The notes: generated by a model not told the origin, from the sequence alone. Shown: positions 1 through 10,595, counted from the first letter of the stretch. The stretch is DNA of 64,000 bases from Ignavibacteriales bacterium (GCA_026390775.1 JAPLFF010000006.1:1-64000); one strand, 5' to 3'. Numbers and translations are program-made.

Positions 1-742
1 ACAAACCTTTGGAGAATTGTAGCAACAAATGCTAGCGCCTTAGGTTACAATGCATTTCTTATTACAGTTGATCTAAAAGAAAAAACTACCGGAATTCAAG
101 TCGAGAGTAAATTAAGATCGGTCATGATCTCAGGATCAAAAAATTTTTCATTCAATGATTTCAATTTAGCAGATTTAACCTACCGCAACACAAAACTTCA
201 GGAAGCATTTGGTAAGAATATGAATGCGCCTGATGGAAATTACACCATCTGCGTATATGTTAAAAATGAAAAAGGTGAGGAAGTAGCCAGAGATTGCATT
301 GACCAAACCATTACCACAATAATTCCGGAAGAGGTAAGCCCACATCTTACCGTGAGATTAATTCCGCCTCCGCCAAATCAGCTGAAGAAAACAGATCTCT
401 GGAGATTAGTTGCAACTAATGCAAGCGCGGTAGCCTACAAGGCATTTCGTATTAGTATTGATATTAAGGACTATAATCTTGGAATTCAGGCCGAGAGTAA
501 ATTAAGATCGGTCGTGATCTCAGGATCAAAAAGTTTTTCATTCAGTGATTTCAATTTAGCAGGCATAACCTACCGCAACACAAAACTTCAGGAAGCATTC
601 GAAAAAAATATGAATGCGCCTGATGGTAATTACACTATCTGTGTGTCTGTTAAAAATGAAAAGGGTGAGGAAATAGCCAGAGATTGTATTGATCAAACCA
701 TAGCCACTGTAATTACGGAAGATGTAAGTCCACAGCTTATTT
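1..742 (+). repeat. 390-bp tandem direct repeat inside the giant surface gene
   Basis: Bases 1-352 and 391-742 align with a period of exactly 390 bp (130 codons). Long stretches are identical, for example the bases encoding ESKLRSV and YRNTKLQEAF. The first copy is cut by the window edge, so more copies may lie upstream. High DNA-level identity points to a recent duplication or gene conversion. Confidence 0.9.
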
Positions 743-3700
743 CTCCCGCCGACGGTTCAAAAATAAATTCGAATCAGCCGATTTTGTTTACCTGGATGCT
801 TCCATCAATTAAACACGGCGATGATTATAATTATAGAATTAAAGTAGTTGAGATACTCAATAATCAATCTCCTTCTGAAGCAGTTAAACAAAACCCGGCA
901 TGGTTTGAGAGAGAGGATATTAAAACAACGACATTAATATATCCCGTTGCTGCAAGGAAGTTCGAAAAGGGGAAGAAGTATGCATGGCAAATAGCAGCCT
1001 ATACAGATAATAATGAGATTGGAAAAAGTGAGACGTGGAGTTTTATTTATGGTAGTGAAGAACTGCCTGAAAAGATTACAGAGATAAAACAATGTGATGT
1101 TTTTAAAGTAGAATTTAAAAAAACTACCCAGAGTGACACACTTTCTTATAAGCTTTTAATAACTAATAATTATACCGGAAAGTTCGCTGGTAATAAGCCG
1201 GGAAGCTTTCGAATTGCAGTCAAGGGTGATTCTATTGTTTCAATTGTTGGAGGTGTCTCAGGTGGTTGGCAGCGTACTCCGTCGAAATTTCCTCCTGGTT
1301 CAAGCGGTGTGAAGTGGACTAACAATTCCGGTGATATTCCAAATGGTATAACTGATTTAGGGAATATTTCATTACAGAGTAATACTACTAATCCAATACA
1401 GGTAGATTATGAATGGTTAGATAAGGAGGAAGTTTTAATTTGTAAGAACTCTAGTGTTCTTAATAAATCAAATAGATCGCATGTCACTAATCCAACTGAT
1501 AGTACATTATCAGGAGGAACGGGAACAGTAGCAGTAGGTGATACAATTAAGGCCGGACATAATGGAGAATTTAAAGTTATCGTTACCGACGTAACTACCG
1601 AAGCGGATAGCTCAGTAACAGGTAAAGGAAGAGTCCACATTAATTGGTTGGGGACAAATGTTGCTGTCGAGTTTAAAAAAATTCGAGTTGATACAACTAG
1701 ACGATTAACATCCGGTGGAATTGTAACTACAGAAAGCGGAAGTTCCAGTACATCTTATTTAGCATATCCGCTAGCATGGGCTGAGAGTGTTCTAACAGGA
1801 CCGGGTGCAGCTAATGTTGTAGATCATATGGTAAACTGGTCGAATGGTAAAATTGATAACCTCGTTACCTGGGTTAATAGTCTTAACTATGGTCAGCCGC
1901 AAATAAACTACCAAAGTAATATTCCGCCTCCTGTACTACCAGACTATTCACTTAAAATGCCTTTTGGTTTGCAATTCAATAATGGCAATCAGAAATTGGT
2001 AATTACTGAAATGGTCTTCAAAAAAGATTCATCTAAAATAAATTTTTTAGCGCAGGAAAAATTTACAAAAGCGGGCACACCTTATACTTTAGGATTTGCG
2101 GGAAAATATTTTCCTATACATCCTTCCAGTATAAATTTTTCCAGCGGTCGTGTGGAACTTGCAGAAGACATAAAAATTCCCAACACCATAGCTACTCCTA
2201 AAATGATTTTCAACTTTAAAAAGGGGACACCTAATTCCGGATGTTATGTTGAATGGGATAGCACTGGCGTTAAAGATATAAGTCTTGGACTCGAAGTTAA
2301 GTTTACCAGAGATTGGTTACTTCCAATTCCTACTTCAACAGATTCGGTTAAAGCAACCATTTCAGGAAATGGAACTAGCATGCATGATATTCTGCTTGCC
2401 GGCACTTTAGATAGTTGTGAAATTGTCGGCACAAATGGAATAAAGATTCAGGCAAGCCCGATGTCACTCGATCTTTCAGATAGTAGAAATCCCCTGGACA
2501 TGCATTTCCCTAGCAACTACCCAAACGATTCAACAGTAACATGGAAAGGATTCTATGTTAAATCTTTTGTCCTCACTTTACCTGATACATGGAAAACGGG
2601 AACTAATCTTACTGCACCAGTCGTAACAGCATCTAATTTCGTAATTGATGATATGGGGCTAACCACGAAAATAAAAGCTGTAAACGTTTTCAATTTGCAA
2701 TCAGGAAGGATAGCTGATTTAAGTGCCAGTCTGGATACGGTTGAGATTTCTATTATCAGTAGCTCTTTAGTCAGCGGAAAAGCCAAGGGCATACTTGTAT
2801 TGCCAATAAGTGAAGTTACAACTCAAAATAGTTTAAAATACACAGCCACATTCAACCAGGTATCGAGTGGAAATAATTTTCAAATAGCTATACTTCCTGT
2901 GGGTCCGATTGATGCCGATATTTTTAAAGGCAAACTAACATTACTACCAACCTCAAATATTTCGGCGAATCTTTCTCCAAACTTAAACACTCTTTCAATT
3001 AATTTGAACGGTACTTTTAAGTGGGATAGTCCTAACTTTCCAATTAAAGGTATAAAGATGGAACTGGGTTTTGAGAATGTAGGATTAAACTATGCTTATA
3101 ATTCAACTACAAATACACTCAATTTTAATCCCGGTACATGGAGCTTTGCGAGTCCCCCAAAATGGTTGGCAAATTTTCCTGTCTCAATTAAAAAAATCTA
3201 TTATAAATCGTTAACAAAAGCGAGTTTGCCCAGCCCGAAGATGGAGCTTTTAAGAGGGGCGCTGATGATTGATATAGTTGCCAACCTCACCGAAGACATA
3301 GGTGGCGCAACCACATTGGGTGCATCATTTGCTATAGAATTGAATAAAACCGACAAAAAATTTACGCCGAAGTTCATAGAAGTTTTTCTTGACAGTATTT
3401 CAGTTCATGCAGATATGCCGGCTGTGAAGATTGATGGTAATATAAGTATTCGAAATGAAGATCCTGTTTATGGTAATGGCTTTCTTGGAGAATTAAATGT
3501 TGCATTTACATCTGTTGGTCTTAAAGCAAGGGCATTAGTCGAGTTTGGAAATACTAATTACTTATATGGCAGTTTATACAGGTATTGGCGAGTAGAAGCG
3601 GATGTACTTTTACCACCTCCGGGCGTTCCTTTTTTAACGGGTCTTGCCTTCAGAGGTTTTGGCGGCGGGGCCTACTATAATATGTTAGCAACACCGGGTA

Positions 3701-5481
3701 CCTCTACTAAAACACCATCAGGCAAGAAATTTACTTTTACTCCTTTGAAATCGACAATGGGCTTGAGAGTCGCAGCTACAATTGCAACTACACCGAAAGA
3801 AGAAACTTTCAATGCAGACGTAGGACTATTAGCACAGTTCTCAAAGAGCCAGGGTTTAACATATATTGCCTTTACAGGTGACTTTTGGGTTGGTGCCGGT
3901 TTTGCAAAGCGACCGACGGCTAACATTAGTGGAAATGTTAATGTAAGTTATAATTTTCCCGATAAGCATTTTAATCTTTCCGCAAGTGTTAATGTAAACG
4001 CTACGCCTATTACTACTCCAAGTCCAGCAAATCTTGTGTTGGACATAAGAGGAAAAACAAATAAATGGTTTTTCAAATTTGGAGAGCCGGTGCCTAACGG
4101 ATTAAATCAAGTAGATGTTTTTGGTGTTCACTTATATGAGTATTTAATGTTTGGGAATGATATCGTAGCCCCTTCCGGATTTACACAAACGTTTAAGGAT
4201 GGTTATCATGGTGTATTTGGAACTGACCCGGGTATTCCTGTAATACCTACTAATACACTCACGGCAACCGGCAAAGGATTTGCATTAGGTATAGGATTTA
4301 AATTTAACAAAGACGTTAATTTTAATTTAGTTGGTAGTTATTCTGCAGAATTGAAATTAAATGCAGGTGCCGAGTTAAATCTGGCATTCGCAGAATATAA
4401 TGGAAACAACTGTGAGTATCCTTCCGAACGAATTGGAATTAATGGATGGCAAGCCTCAGGAAGTATAGGCTTTTATGCTTCTGTATTAGCATCTGTAAAA
4501 CATAATAGTACGACCTGGAACATAGCCGATATAAAAGCCGGGGGTTGGCTGCAAGGAAAATTTCCAAATCCAGTTTATGTAACTGGCTTAGTGGAAGGGT
4601 CTGTTAAAATTGGACATTTTACTACATGGACACATTCTACTGGTGATTGGTACTACAATTCTTACACTGATTGGGGGTGGTCAGCATGCGTACATCCTCA
4701 AGATCATTATCTGGTAAATACATCATTTAATAAGAGTTTTGAATACGGTACTAATTGTTCCGGAATAACCAGTGCAGGAGATGGTGCAACAGTTGTACAA
4801 GGAGATGCTGCTCAAGACCAACAACAATTATTAATACAATATGTACATCCCGCACAACAATATGACTTTCCTATCACATCTCCTTTATCGGTAGAGTATG
4901 GATTGATTCCCGACAATATTTTTGATGTATCTGAGCAACAATCGGATGGTTCTATAAAAAATAGAACTTTTAAAATGGTAGTAAGCACAAACTTGAAAAT
5001 TCATAATGCTGATGGTTCACTATCGAATGTTGTATTAAAGAAAAATGAAAATAATCTAGGTGAGTATTTATATACCGTTTCAACTCCAAACACAATAAAT
5101 ACAACAACAGCTAAAACAATTAGTCAGACTCAAGCTAAAAGTAACACAGTTAATACTAACATACTTCTTAACAATACCGTTATAAAAAATACTGCCAGTA
5201 GTGGACAAATAATTACTACTTATCCGTTACCACCGGCCAGTAATACTTATAATAATTTACCCCCTGAAGCCCCAGAGGTTAAAAATAATTTAACAGTAGA
5301 TAAGGATTATACTTTTACTGTAACTGCTACATTAAAAGAATTTGTTAGCAATAGCTGGATTGATGCAAAGAACAAGAATAATAATGTTGTTACTCAAACT
5401 GTTACTAAAAAATTCAGAACAGGACCAATGGTTACAGTTGCAAGTACGCTTAATTCAAAAAACACTTTAATAAATAAATAA
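1..5481 (+). CDS. Giant beta-rich surface/secreted protein, 5' end outside window (partial)
   Basis: The reading frame is open from base 1, so the gene begins upstream; the ATG at 124 lies inside a repeat and is not the start. At least 1826 residues are visible. Residues 1-117 and 131-247 are two near-identical copies of a module (DLWRLVATNAS ... YTICVSVKNEKGEE ... DCIDQTI). A second module follows at about 245-350 (ISPADGS ... FTWMLP ... KKYAWQIAAY), like an Ig or FnIII fold. The remaining ~1450 residues are Ser/Thr/Asn-rich, beta-strand-like and hard to assign. No transmembrane helix and no type IX sorting domain is seen at the C-terminus. It lies 18 bp before a FnIII gene and shares its N-terminal modules with the barrel protein at 7750-10455, so an envelope or cell-surface role is inferred. 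The general look recalls Bacteroidota TANFOR-type proteins, but that is unverified. Confidence 0.8.
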   Translation, partial: TNLWRIVATNASALGYNAFLITVDLKEKTTGIQVESKLRSVMISGSKNFSFNDFNLADLTYRNTKLQEAFGKNMNAPDGNYTICVYVKNEKGEEVARDCIDQTITTIIPEEVSPHLTVRLIPPPPNQLKKTDLWRLVATNASAVAYKAFRISIDIKDYNLGIQAESKLRSVVISGSKSFSFSDFNLAGITYRNTKLQEAFEKNMNAPDGNYTICVSVKNEKGEEIARDCIDQTIATVITEDVSPQLISPADGSKINSNQPILFTWMLPSIKHGDDYNYRIKVVEILNNQSPSEAVKQNPAWFEREDIKTTTLIYPVAARKFEKGKKYAWQIAAYTDNNEIGKSETWSFIYGSEELPEKITEIKQCDVFKVEFKKTTQSDTLSYKLLITNNYTGKFAGNKPGSFRIAVKGDSIVSIVGGVSGGWQRTPSKFPPGSSGVKWTNNSGDIPNGITDLGNISLQSNTTNPIQVDYEWLDKEEVLICKNSSVLNKSNRSHVTNPTDSTLSGGTGTVAVGDTIKAGHNGEFKVIVTDVTTEADSSVTGKGRVHINWLGTNVAVEFKKIRVDTTRRLTSGGIVTTESGSSSTSYLAYPLAWAESVLTGPGAANVVDHMVNWSNGKIDNLVTWVNSLNYGQPQINYQSNIPPPVLPDYSLKMPFGLQFNNGNQKLVITEMVFKKDSSKINFLAQEKFTKAGTPYTLGFAGKYFPIHPSSINFSSGRVELAEDIKIPNTIATPKMIFNFKKGTPNSGCYVEWDSTGVKDISLGLEVKFTRDWLLPIPTSTDSVKATISGNGTSMHDILLAGTLDSCEIVGTNGIKIQASPMSLDLSDSRNPLDMHFPSNYPNDSTVTWKGFYVKSFVLTLPDTWKTGTNLTAPVVTASNFVIDDMGLTTKIKAVNVFNLQSGRIADLSASLDTVEISIISSSLVSGKAKGILVLPISEVTTQNSLKYTATFNQVSSGNNFQIAILPVGPIDADIFKGKLTLLPTSNISANLSPNLNTLSINLNGTFKWDSPNFPIKGIKMELGFENVGLNYAYNSTTNTLNFNPGTWSFASPPKWLANFPVSIKKIYYKSLTKASLPSPKMELLRGALMIDIVANLTEDIGGATTLGASFAIELNKTDKKFTPKFIEVFLDSISVHADMPAVKIDGNISIRNEDPVYGNGFLGELNVAFTSVGLKARALVEFGNTNYLYGSLYRYWRVEADVLLPPPGVPFLTGLAFRGFGGGAYYNMLATPGTSTKTPSGKKFTFTPLKSTMGLRVAATIATTPKEETFNADVGLLAQFSKSQGLTYIAFTGDFWVGAGFAKRPTANISGNVNVSYNFPDKHFNLSASVNVNATPITTPSPANLVLDIRGKTNKWFFKFGEPVPNGLNQVDVFGVHLYEYLMFGNDIVAPSGFTQTFKDGYHGVFGTDPGIPVIPTNTLTATGKGFALGIGFKFNKDVNFNLVGSYSAELKLNAGAELNLAFAEYNGNNCEYPSERIGINGWQASGSIGFYASVLASVKHNSTTWNIADIKAGGWLQGKFPNPVYVTGLVEGSVKIGHFTTWTHSTGDWYYNSYTDWGWSACVHPQDHYLVNTSFNKSFEYGTNCSGITSAGDGATVVQGDAAQDQQQLLIQYVHPAQQYDFPITSPLSVEYGLIPDNIFDVSEQQSDGSIKNRTFKMVVSTNLKIHNADGSLSNVVLKKNENNLGEYLYTVSTPNTINTTTAKTISQTQAKSNTVNTNILLNNTVIKNTASSGQIITTYPLPPASNTYNNLPPEAPEVKNNLTVDKDYTFTVTATLKEFVSNSWIDAKNKNNNVVTQTVTKKFRTGPMVTVASTLNSKNTLINK

Positions 5482-5499
5482 TAAAATAAAAGATCAACT

Positions 5500-7659
5500 A
5501 TGAAAAACTTATTAATATCAAATATGCTAAAGCACAAAATGTGCTTAATATATATCGTTGCCATGTTTTTATTTGCAAACATCGGCTTTGCTCAAAAGGC
5601 AGATACCACAACAATTCCAACAAGCTATGTTAATGTTGTTGGCAGATATACAGAAGGCAAAGGTGTTGAACTACGATTTTTCTCTGATAAAAAATCGGTT
5701 CTAGAAATTGGTTTTAAAAATGGATTTAGTATTGAAAGAACACTTTTCGATTCAAAAGTTAAAAGAAAACAAACCGATACTTTGGTTTATGTAGAAATTG
5801 CAAAAGTATTTCCATATAAAGATAATCAATGGGAAACCGCTATTAGTAACGAAAAAAACTTAGACTCAAAAAATGAATTAGAGGTTGCCAGAGATTTTCT
5901 AAAAAATATTTCTAAACGAGAAGGTGGAGTTTTCAGTTTTGACAAAGGCATTGCAGAATTAAAAGATCAGAAAAGTAAGGAAGATTATGAGTACATGGTT
6001 TTTGCACTATCCGCATTACAAAATGCAAATGTTGCCAATGCATTGGGTTTAGGTTATACAGATAGTACGGCCATAAAAGGTAAATCGTATATCTATAGAG
6101 TTAGACCTTTAAGTGCATCTAATATGTACAAAATTATTCCTGTGGATTATTTTATTGTTGCTGAGAAACTTAAGAAAGGTTACGATAATCATGTATATGT
6201 AAAGCAGGGAGATACAGAATTATTTTTTGCTTGGTTAGATATGCCGGAACTTTCAGGATATTTTGTAGAGCGGGCTAATCCTGGCGAGACCACATTTACT
6301 CAGTTAAATAAAGCTCCAATACATAGTCTTGAAGGAAGCAATTATGAAGGTGAATCCAGAAGCGGATATAATGACAAAAATTTGATCAACTATAAGATAT
6401 ATACTTATAGATTTTTTGGCTACACTTTGTTTGGAGAAAAAGTACAATTTGCAGAAGTTAAAGCTATGCCGAAAGATTTAACTCCTCCCGAACAACCATT
6501 TCTACAACAGCCACAACATGTAAAAGCCAAAGAGGTTTTGGTTACATGGAAAATGAATCCGATTCCGGCGCCAGACTTGAAAGGATTTTTTGTAGCTCGA
6601 TCAAATAAAAATGAAGGAGAATTTAAAGTACTACACAGCGGAATGCTTTCAAAAGATACCAGGACATTTACAGATACTACCTTCATCACCGGTCAGCCAA
6701 ATTATTATGTAGTTCAGGCAGTTGATACTGCAAAAAATGTTAGCTCTTCGTATCCGGTTTCTGTTACATTAATAGATTCTATACCCCCGGTTAAACCGGT
6801 TTTTATTTCCGGCAAAATAGATTCGCTTGGAGTAGTGACAATCACAGTTCAGAAAAATAAAGAAAAGGATTTAATGGGATATAGACTTTATAAATCAAAT
6901 AGTCCTGAACATGAATTCTCTGTTATTCATGAAAGTTTTATGAATAATGACTCTTTAGTACAAGTGGTGCAAACAGTATTTAAAGATACCGTTACATTGA
7001 ATTCATTAACACCTTTCATTTATTACAAAATTAAAGCACTGGATTTCAATTACAATCAATCAGAGTTTTCGAATGTGATGAAAGTAGCACGGCCTGATAC
7101 AATTCCCCCCGTTTCCCCTGTATTTAATGATGTGATTGTAGGAGAAAAAAAGATTGAATTGCATTTTGTGCCAAGCAGCAGCGAAGATGTTAAAGAACAT
7201 ATCATATATAGAAAAACAGATCTAAAAGGTAAGTGGGAAATTCTTAAGACAACGGAGTCAACCGCTAACAAATACATAGACACCACGGTAACAACTGGTA
7301 TTACGTATTATTATTCAATTAGGGCCAAAGATTTAAGTGGGCTGTATTCTAAATATGCTTCGGTAGTATATGGTAAACCTTATGATACAGGCATAAGGCC
7401 TTCAATTGAAAACTTCATGGCAAAAGTTGAAAAGAAAAATATCATTCTCAGCTGGGAATACCCTGCTTTAAAAACAGAACACACTTTTGTGATTTATAAG
7501 AAGGATGATAAGGGACAATTAAAACAATACGACACGACAAAAGAAAAATCATATACCGATAAAAATACTAATAAGGAAAATTACTATGCAGTTAAAGTTA
7601 TTACGGGAGACGGCGGTCAATCAAAATTTAGCAACGTGCTCGGTAAAATTATTGAATAG
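5500..7659 (+). CDS. Secreted fibronectin type III repeat protein
   Basis: 719 residues. A signal peptide (hydrophobic core IYIVAMFLFANIGFA, cleavage before Q) predicts export. After an N-terminal domain of about 200 residues of unknown type, four to five FnIII-like units run from about 230 to the end. They are marked by repeats of the pattern PPVxPV, DLxGYxxYRS and YYYxxxAxDxxGxxS. There is no sorting domain and no membrane anchor. An ATG at 5524 would also leave a usable signal peptide, and neither start has a clear Shine-Dalgarno sequence. The gene follows the giant beta-rich gene by 18 bp and precedes the barrel gene by 90 bp, so the three are probably co-transcribed. The likely role is a structural or binding partner on the cell surface; function is not known. 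Confidence 0.8.
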   Translation: MKNLLISNMLKHKMCLIYIVAMFLFANIGFAQKADTTTIPTSYVNVVGRYTEGKGVELRFFSDKKSVLEIGFKNGFSIERTLFDSKVKRKQTDTLVYVEIAKVFPYKDNQWETAISNEKNLDSKNELEVARDFLKNISKREGGVFSFDKGIAELKDQKSKEDYEYMVFALSALQNANVANALGLGYTDSTAIKGKSYIYRVRPLSASNMYKIIPVDYFIVAEKLKKGYDNHVYVKQGDTELFFAWLDMPELSGYFVERANPGETTFTQLNKAPIHSLEGSNYEGESRSGYNDKNLINYKIYTYRFFGYTLFGEKVQFAEVKAMPKDLTPPEQPFLQQPQHVKAKEVLVTWKMNPIPAPDLKGFFVARSNKNEGEFKVLHSGMLSKDTRTFTDTTFITGQPNYYVVQAVDTAKNVSSSYPVSVTLIDSIPPVKPVFISGKIDSLGVVTITVQKNKEKDLMGYRLYKSNSPEHEFSVIHESFMNNDSLVQVVQTVFKDTVTLNSLTPFIYYKIKALDFNYNQSEFSNVMKVARPDTIPPVSPVFNDVIVGEKKIELHFVPSSSEDVKEHIIYRKTDLKGKWEILKTTESTANKYIDTTVTTGITYYYSIRAKDLSGLYSKYASVVYGKPYDTGIRPSIENFMAKVEKKNIILSWEYPALKTEHTFVIYKKDDKGQLKQYDTTKEKSYTDKNTNKENYYAVKVITGDGGQSKFSNVLGKIIE

Positions 7660-7749
7660 TAAAATCATACAATCAGTTCATCTAATTAAATAATTCAAAG
7701 TGGTATTAGAATACTATTCATGACATCACTACTATTTGAAGGGAAAAAA

Positions 7750-10455
7750 ATGAAAGCAATTAAAATAATATTACTGTTCTTCATAGTAACAATAAGCTCT
7801 TACGCTCAAGTTACCGTTCATCTTCAACAGCCGTCCCCATATCAATTCAAGGTTGAGCAATTCTGGAAAATTGTTTTAATCAACAACAGTGAAAAAACTG
7901 TAAATGTTTATTTAAAAGGAACCGCAACAGAATCTTTGCAAGGAAAAATTATCGAAGCAACTTCATCTGTGATTAGTTTGCAACCCGGCGTAAAGAATGT
8001 TAATGGTCGGGATCTCGGCCCATTCACTGTAAGTGAATCGAACACTCGATATAAAAATATTATAATGAATACCGGTAGCCTTCCTTCAGGAAGTTATGAT
8101 ATTTGTGTTGCCGTGTTCCAAGCAGTAGATGGAATACAAATTGCATCCGACTGCATTCAAACTACAATCGAAAATTTAAACCGGATGGAATTGATAAGTC
8201 CATTAGATCAAGAAGTTATCGGTAATATCTCTGCGGAAGAATCTGAAAATCAAAAATTAAAAAATATGAGTGGGCCTCCGGTAATTATCTTTTCCTGGTT
8301 GCCGCCGGTTCCAGTACCACCGGACGCGAGAATTAGTTACAGATTGAAACTAGTAGAAATTCTTGGGTATCAGTCTGTACATTCGGCAATGGCATCCAAC
8401 CCATTGTATTATCAATCACCAATGATTTCCTCAACTGTGTTGCGATATCCGGTAGCCGCTCGGCAATTGGTTCCGGGAAAAAGATATGCATGGGAGATTG
8501 AATGTTTTATTGATGATTTCAAAACACAGGAAAGTGAAATAAGATCTTTTGAAATTCAAGGTGGTGAAGAAAGGAAAATAAGATATGATGTTAGCAATGC
8601 CGGCACTACTCAATACAGTGAAACTTTTATTAATGAAAAATCTGGACTGCCATCAGGTTTGTCATCTTTCACAAACACAAATAAAAATTATGGAACATCT
8701 ATCTTAAATTTCTTTGGAGCTCCGGCACAGATTGATCTATTTGGTAGTCCAAGTAATTTTAAGTTTTACGGTGATGCAAAGCTTACCCAAATAACAAGCA
8801 GTAAACCCGCACAATTCTCACAGCTTCCTTCAAACTACCAGACTTTAGAAATTAATCCGAGACTTTCAATTTATGATATTCCATTCGGGATGAATATTTA
8901 TCTCTCATCATTAAACAATTCGAATAGGCAAAGTTTGAACAGCGTTTCATTTATGCTGGATATTGATCTACTGAAATCAAAAATAAAAGATCGTATTTCT
9001 GAAAAAGTTAAGGAGATTGCATCATCTGTCGATTCTACTTTAGGAAAACTTACAGATATAGCGTTAAACGATCCGAATAAACTAGAAGAGAACGCAGAAA
9101 AACTTGGACTAATCTCTCCAGCGGAAAAACTCTTTCTAAATATTAAAACGCTCGGAATCGGAAGAACATATCCTGATTATTCAGAGTTAACGGTAAGCGG
9201 CGTACCGGTTAACGGATTGAATGTGGAGTTCAACCCGGGAATATTATACTTTGCCGTTGCTGCCGGGAATAATTTAGATGGTATCGATAATGTTTCTTTT
9301 AAGAGATCATTTTTAGCCGGTCGAATTGGATTGGGTGAAAAAGAAAATGCACATTTCTTTTTAACTGCATTAAAAATGAAGGATGATCTGAATTCGATAT
9401 TAGTAAGTTCATTAAACCCATTATTAACGCCGCAGGAAAACGTTGTGTTAGGATCTGAAGGTAAACTTAACTTATTTCAAAAATTGATCGAGATAAACGG
9501 TGAAGCAGCGGTATCTGGTTTTACGCGAGATTTAAACGATGCAGATTTTGTTAGTAGTTCAATTCCGGGCTTTGTTAAAAATTTATTAACGCCGAAGTTG
9601 AGCACATCATTTGATTACGCTTGGAAAGGAAAAATAGCTTTTAATAATGAGCCGAGTGCAACATTACTTTCTTTAGGAGTAAGAAGAATTGGTCCTGGAT
9701 TTATGTCGTTAGCAGCACCGAGTTTAAGACAAGATCAATTCCAATTCGATTTTAATTTCGACCAGAAGTTTGCTGATAAAAAAATAACAATGAAAACGTT
9801 CTTCAAAGTTTACAATGATAATCTGATCAATTGGAAGCAATCCACAACAACAACTACATCGTTTGGTATTAATCTCGGTTTTTATTTTCCGAATCTGCCG
9901 TTTGTTCAAATAAATTATTCTCCATATTCACAAAGTAATGATAATGTTATCGCTGCTCAAAAGATGGAAAACACATCCGATTTGTTCTCTTTAATGACCG
10001 GCTATTCTTATCAGTTATCCAGTGTATCTGCTTCAACAATGCTTTCGTTTACTGGCCAATGGCAAAACAATAAGATTGGAATTATATCAAACAAGTTCTC
10101 GAATGAATCTTATATGTTAAACCAGAGTTTCAGTTTTGAATTTCCACTGACATTGAGTTCGACTTTAAGTTTGACTCAATCTAAAATTCTTTCTATATCA
10201 AGTAGTATAACGGAATTTGATTTGAACGGCAATTATCAATTAAGTGAAATGATTTCCGCAAATCTTGGCGGAACTATCTCCAACGAGGAGAATCAGACAA
10301 AGAAAACTATGATTTATATGGGCTCAAATATAATTCTTTATCAATGGCTAAGATTCGAACTTCAAGGGAATATATCAAACTATAAGGATCTTTCAGGCGG
10401 AGGAAATAACTATAACGATGCTATGCTACAAGCTACGGTGTCTATGAATTGGTGA
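7750..10455 (+). CDS. Outer-membrane beta-barrel protein sharing modules with the giant protein
   Basis: 901 residues from the ATG at 7750, chosen over 7720 because GAAGGG sits 6 bases upstream and a clean signal peptide (MKAIKIILLFFIV ... YAQ) follows at once. Residues ~20-150 (FWKIVLINNS ... YDICVAVF ... DCIQTTI) and ~155-280 (ISPLDQE ... FSWLPP ... YPVAARQLVPGKRYAWEI) match, block by block, the two N-terminal modules of the giant protein at the left end of the window. The C-terminal ~350 residues alternate polar and hydrophobic residues in strand-length runs and end in a terminal Trp (VSMNW), as in outer-membrane barrels. It is the last gene of the three-gene cluster. I infer an outer-membrane anchor or pore for the neighbouring surface proteins; no family name is claimed. 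Confidence 0.75.
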   Translation: MKAIKIILLFFIVTISSYAQVTVHLQQPSPYQFKVEQFWKIVLINNSEKTVNVYLKGTATESLQGKIIEATSSVISLQPGVKNVNGRDLGPFTVSESNTRYKNIIMNTGSLPSGSYDICVAVFQAVDGIQIASDCIQTTIENLNRMELISPLDQEVIGNISAEESENQKLKNMSGPPVIIFSWLPPVPVPPDARISYRLKLVEILGYQSVHSAMASNPLYYQSPMISSTVLRYPVAARQLVPGKRYAWEIECFIDDFKTQESEIRSFEIQGGEERKIRYDVSNAGTTQYSETFINEKSGLPSGLSSFTNTNKNYGTSILNFFGAPAQIDLFGSPSNFKFYGDAKLTQITSSKPAQFSQLPSNYQTLEINPRLSIYDIPFGMNIYLSSLNNSNRQSLNSVSFMLDIDLLKSKIKDRISEKVKEIASSVDSTLGKLTDIALNDPNKLEENAEKLGLISPAEKLFLNIKTLGIGRTYPDYSELTVSGVPVNGLNVEFNPGILYFAVAAGNNLDGIDNVSFKRSFLAGRIGLGEKENAHFFLTALKMKDDLNSILVSSLNPLLTPQENVVLGSEGKLNLFQKLIEINGEAAVSGFTRDLNDADFVSSSIPGFVKNLLTPKLSTSFDYAWKGKIAFNNEPSATLLSLGVRRIGPGFMSLAAPSLRQDQFQFDFNFDQKFADKKITMKTFFKVYNDNLINWKQSTTTTTSFGINLGFYFPNLPFVQINYSPYSQSNDNVIAAQKMENTSDLFSLMTGYSYQLSSVSASTMLSFTGQWQNNKIGIISNKFSNESYMLNQSFSFEFPLTLSSTLSLTQSKILSISSSITEFDLNGNYQLSEMISANLGGTISNEENQTKKTMIYMGSNIILYQWLRFELQGNISNYKDLSGGGNNYNDAMLQATVSMNW

Positions 10456-10544
10456 TACAAGCAATGAAAAGTGGGAGCAATTATTAATTAATAGGAAGTT
10501 TTTGTGTTATAGGTTATTCTGTTTTTTGCTAATGGTTTGATCAT

Positions 10545-10564
10545 GTTGAAAAATAATTTTCAAC
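10545..10564. promoter_or_regulatory. Perfect inverted repeat upstream of the Ig-repeat gene
   Basis: GTTGAAAA and TTTTCAAC flank a 4-base ATAA loop, 31 bases before the start codon at 10596. No T-tract follows, so it is not a typical terminator. It could be an operator or a 5' leader hairpin; a role is not shown by the sequence. Confidence 0.35.
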
Positions 10565-10595
10565 GATAAAGATTTATTTAAAGAGCGAGATTAAT

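Noticed and set aside
124-5481. ATG at 124 as the start of the giant protein
   Set aside because: The frame is open to base 1 and codes for the same repeat module, so the gene starts upstream of the window.
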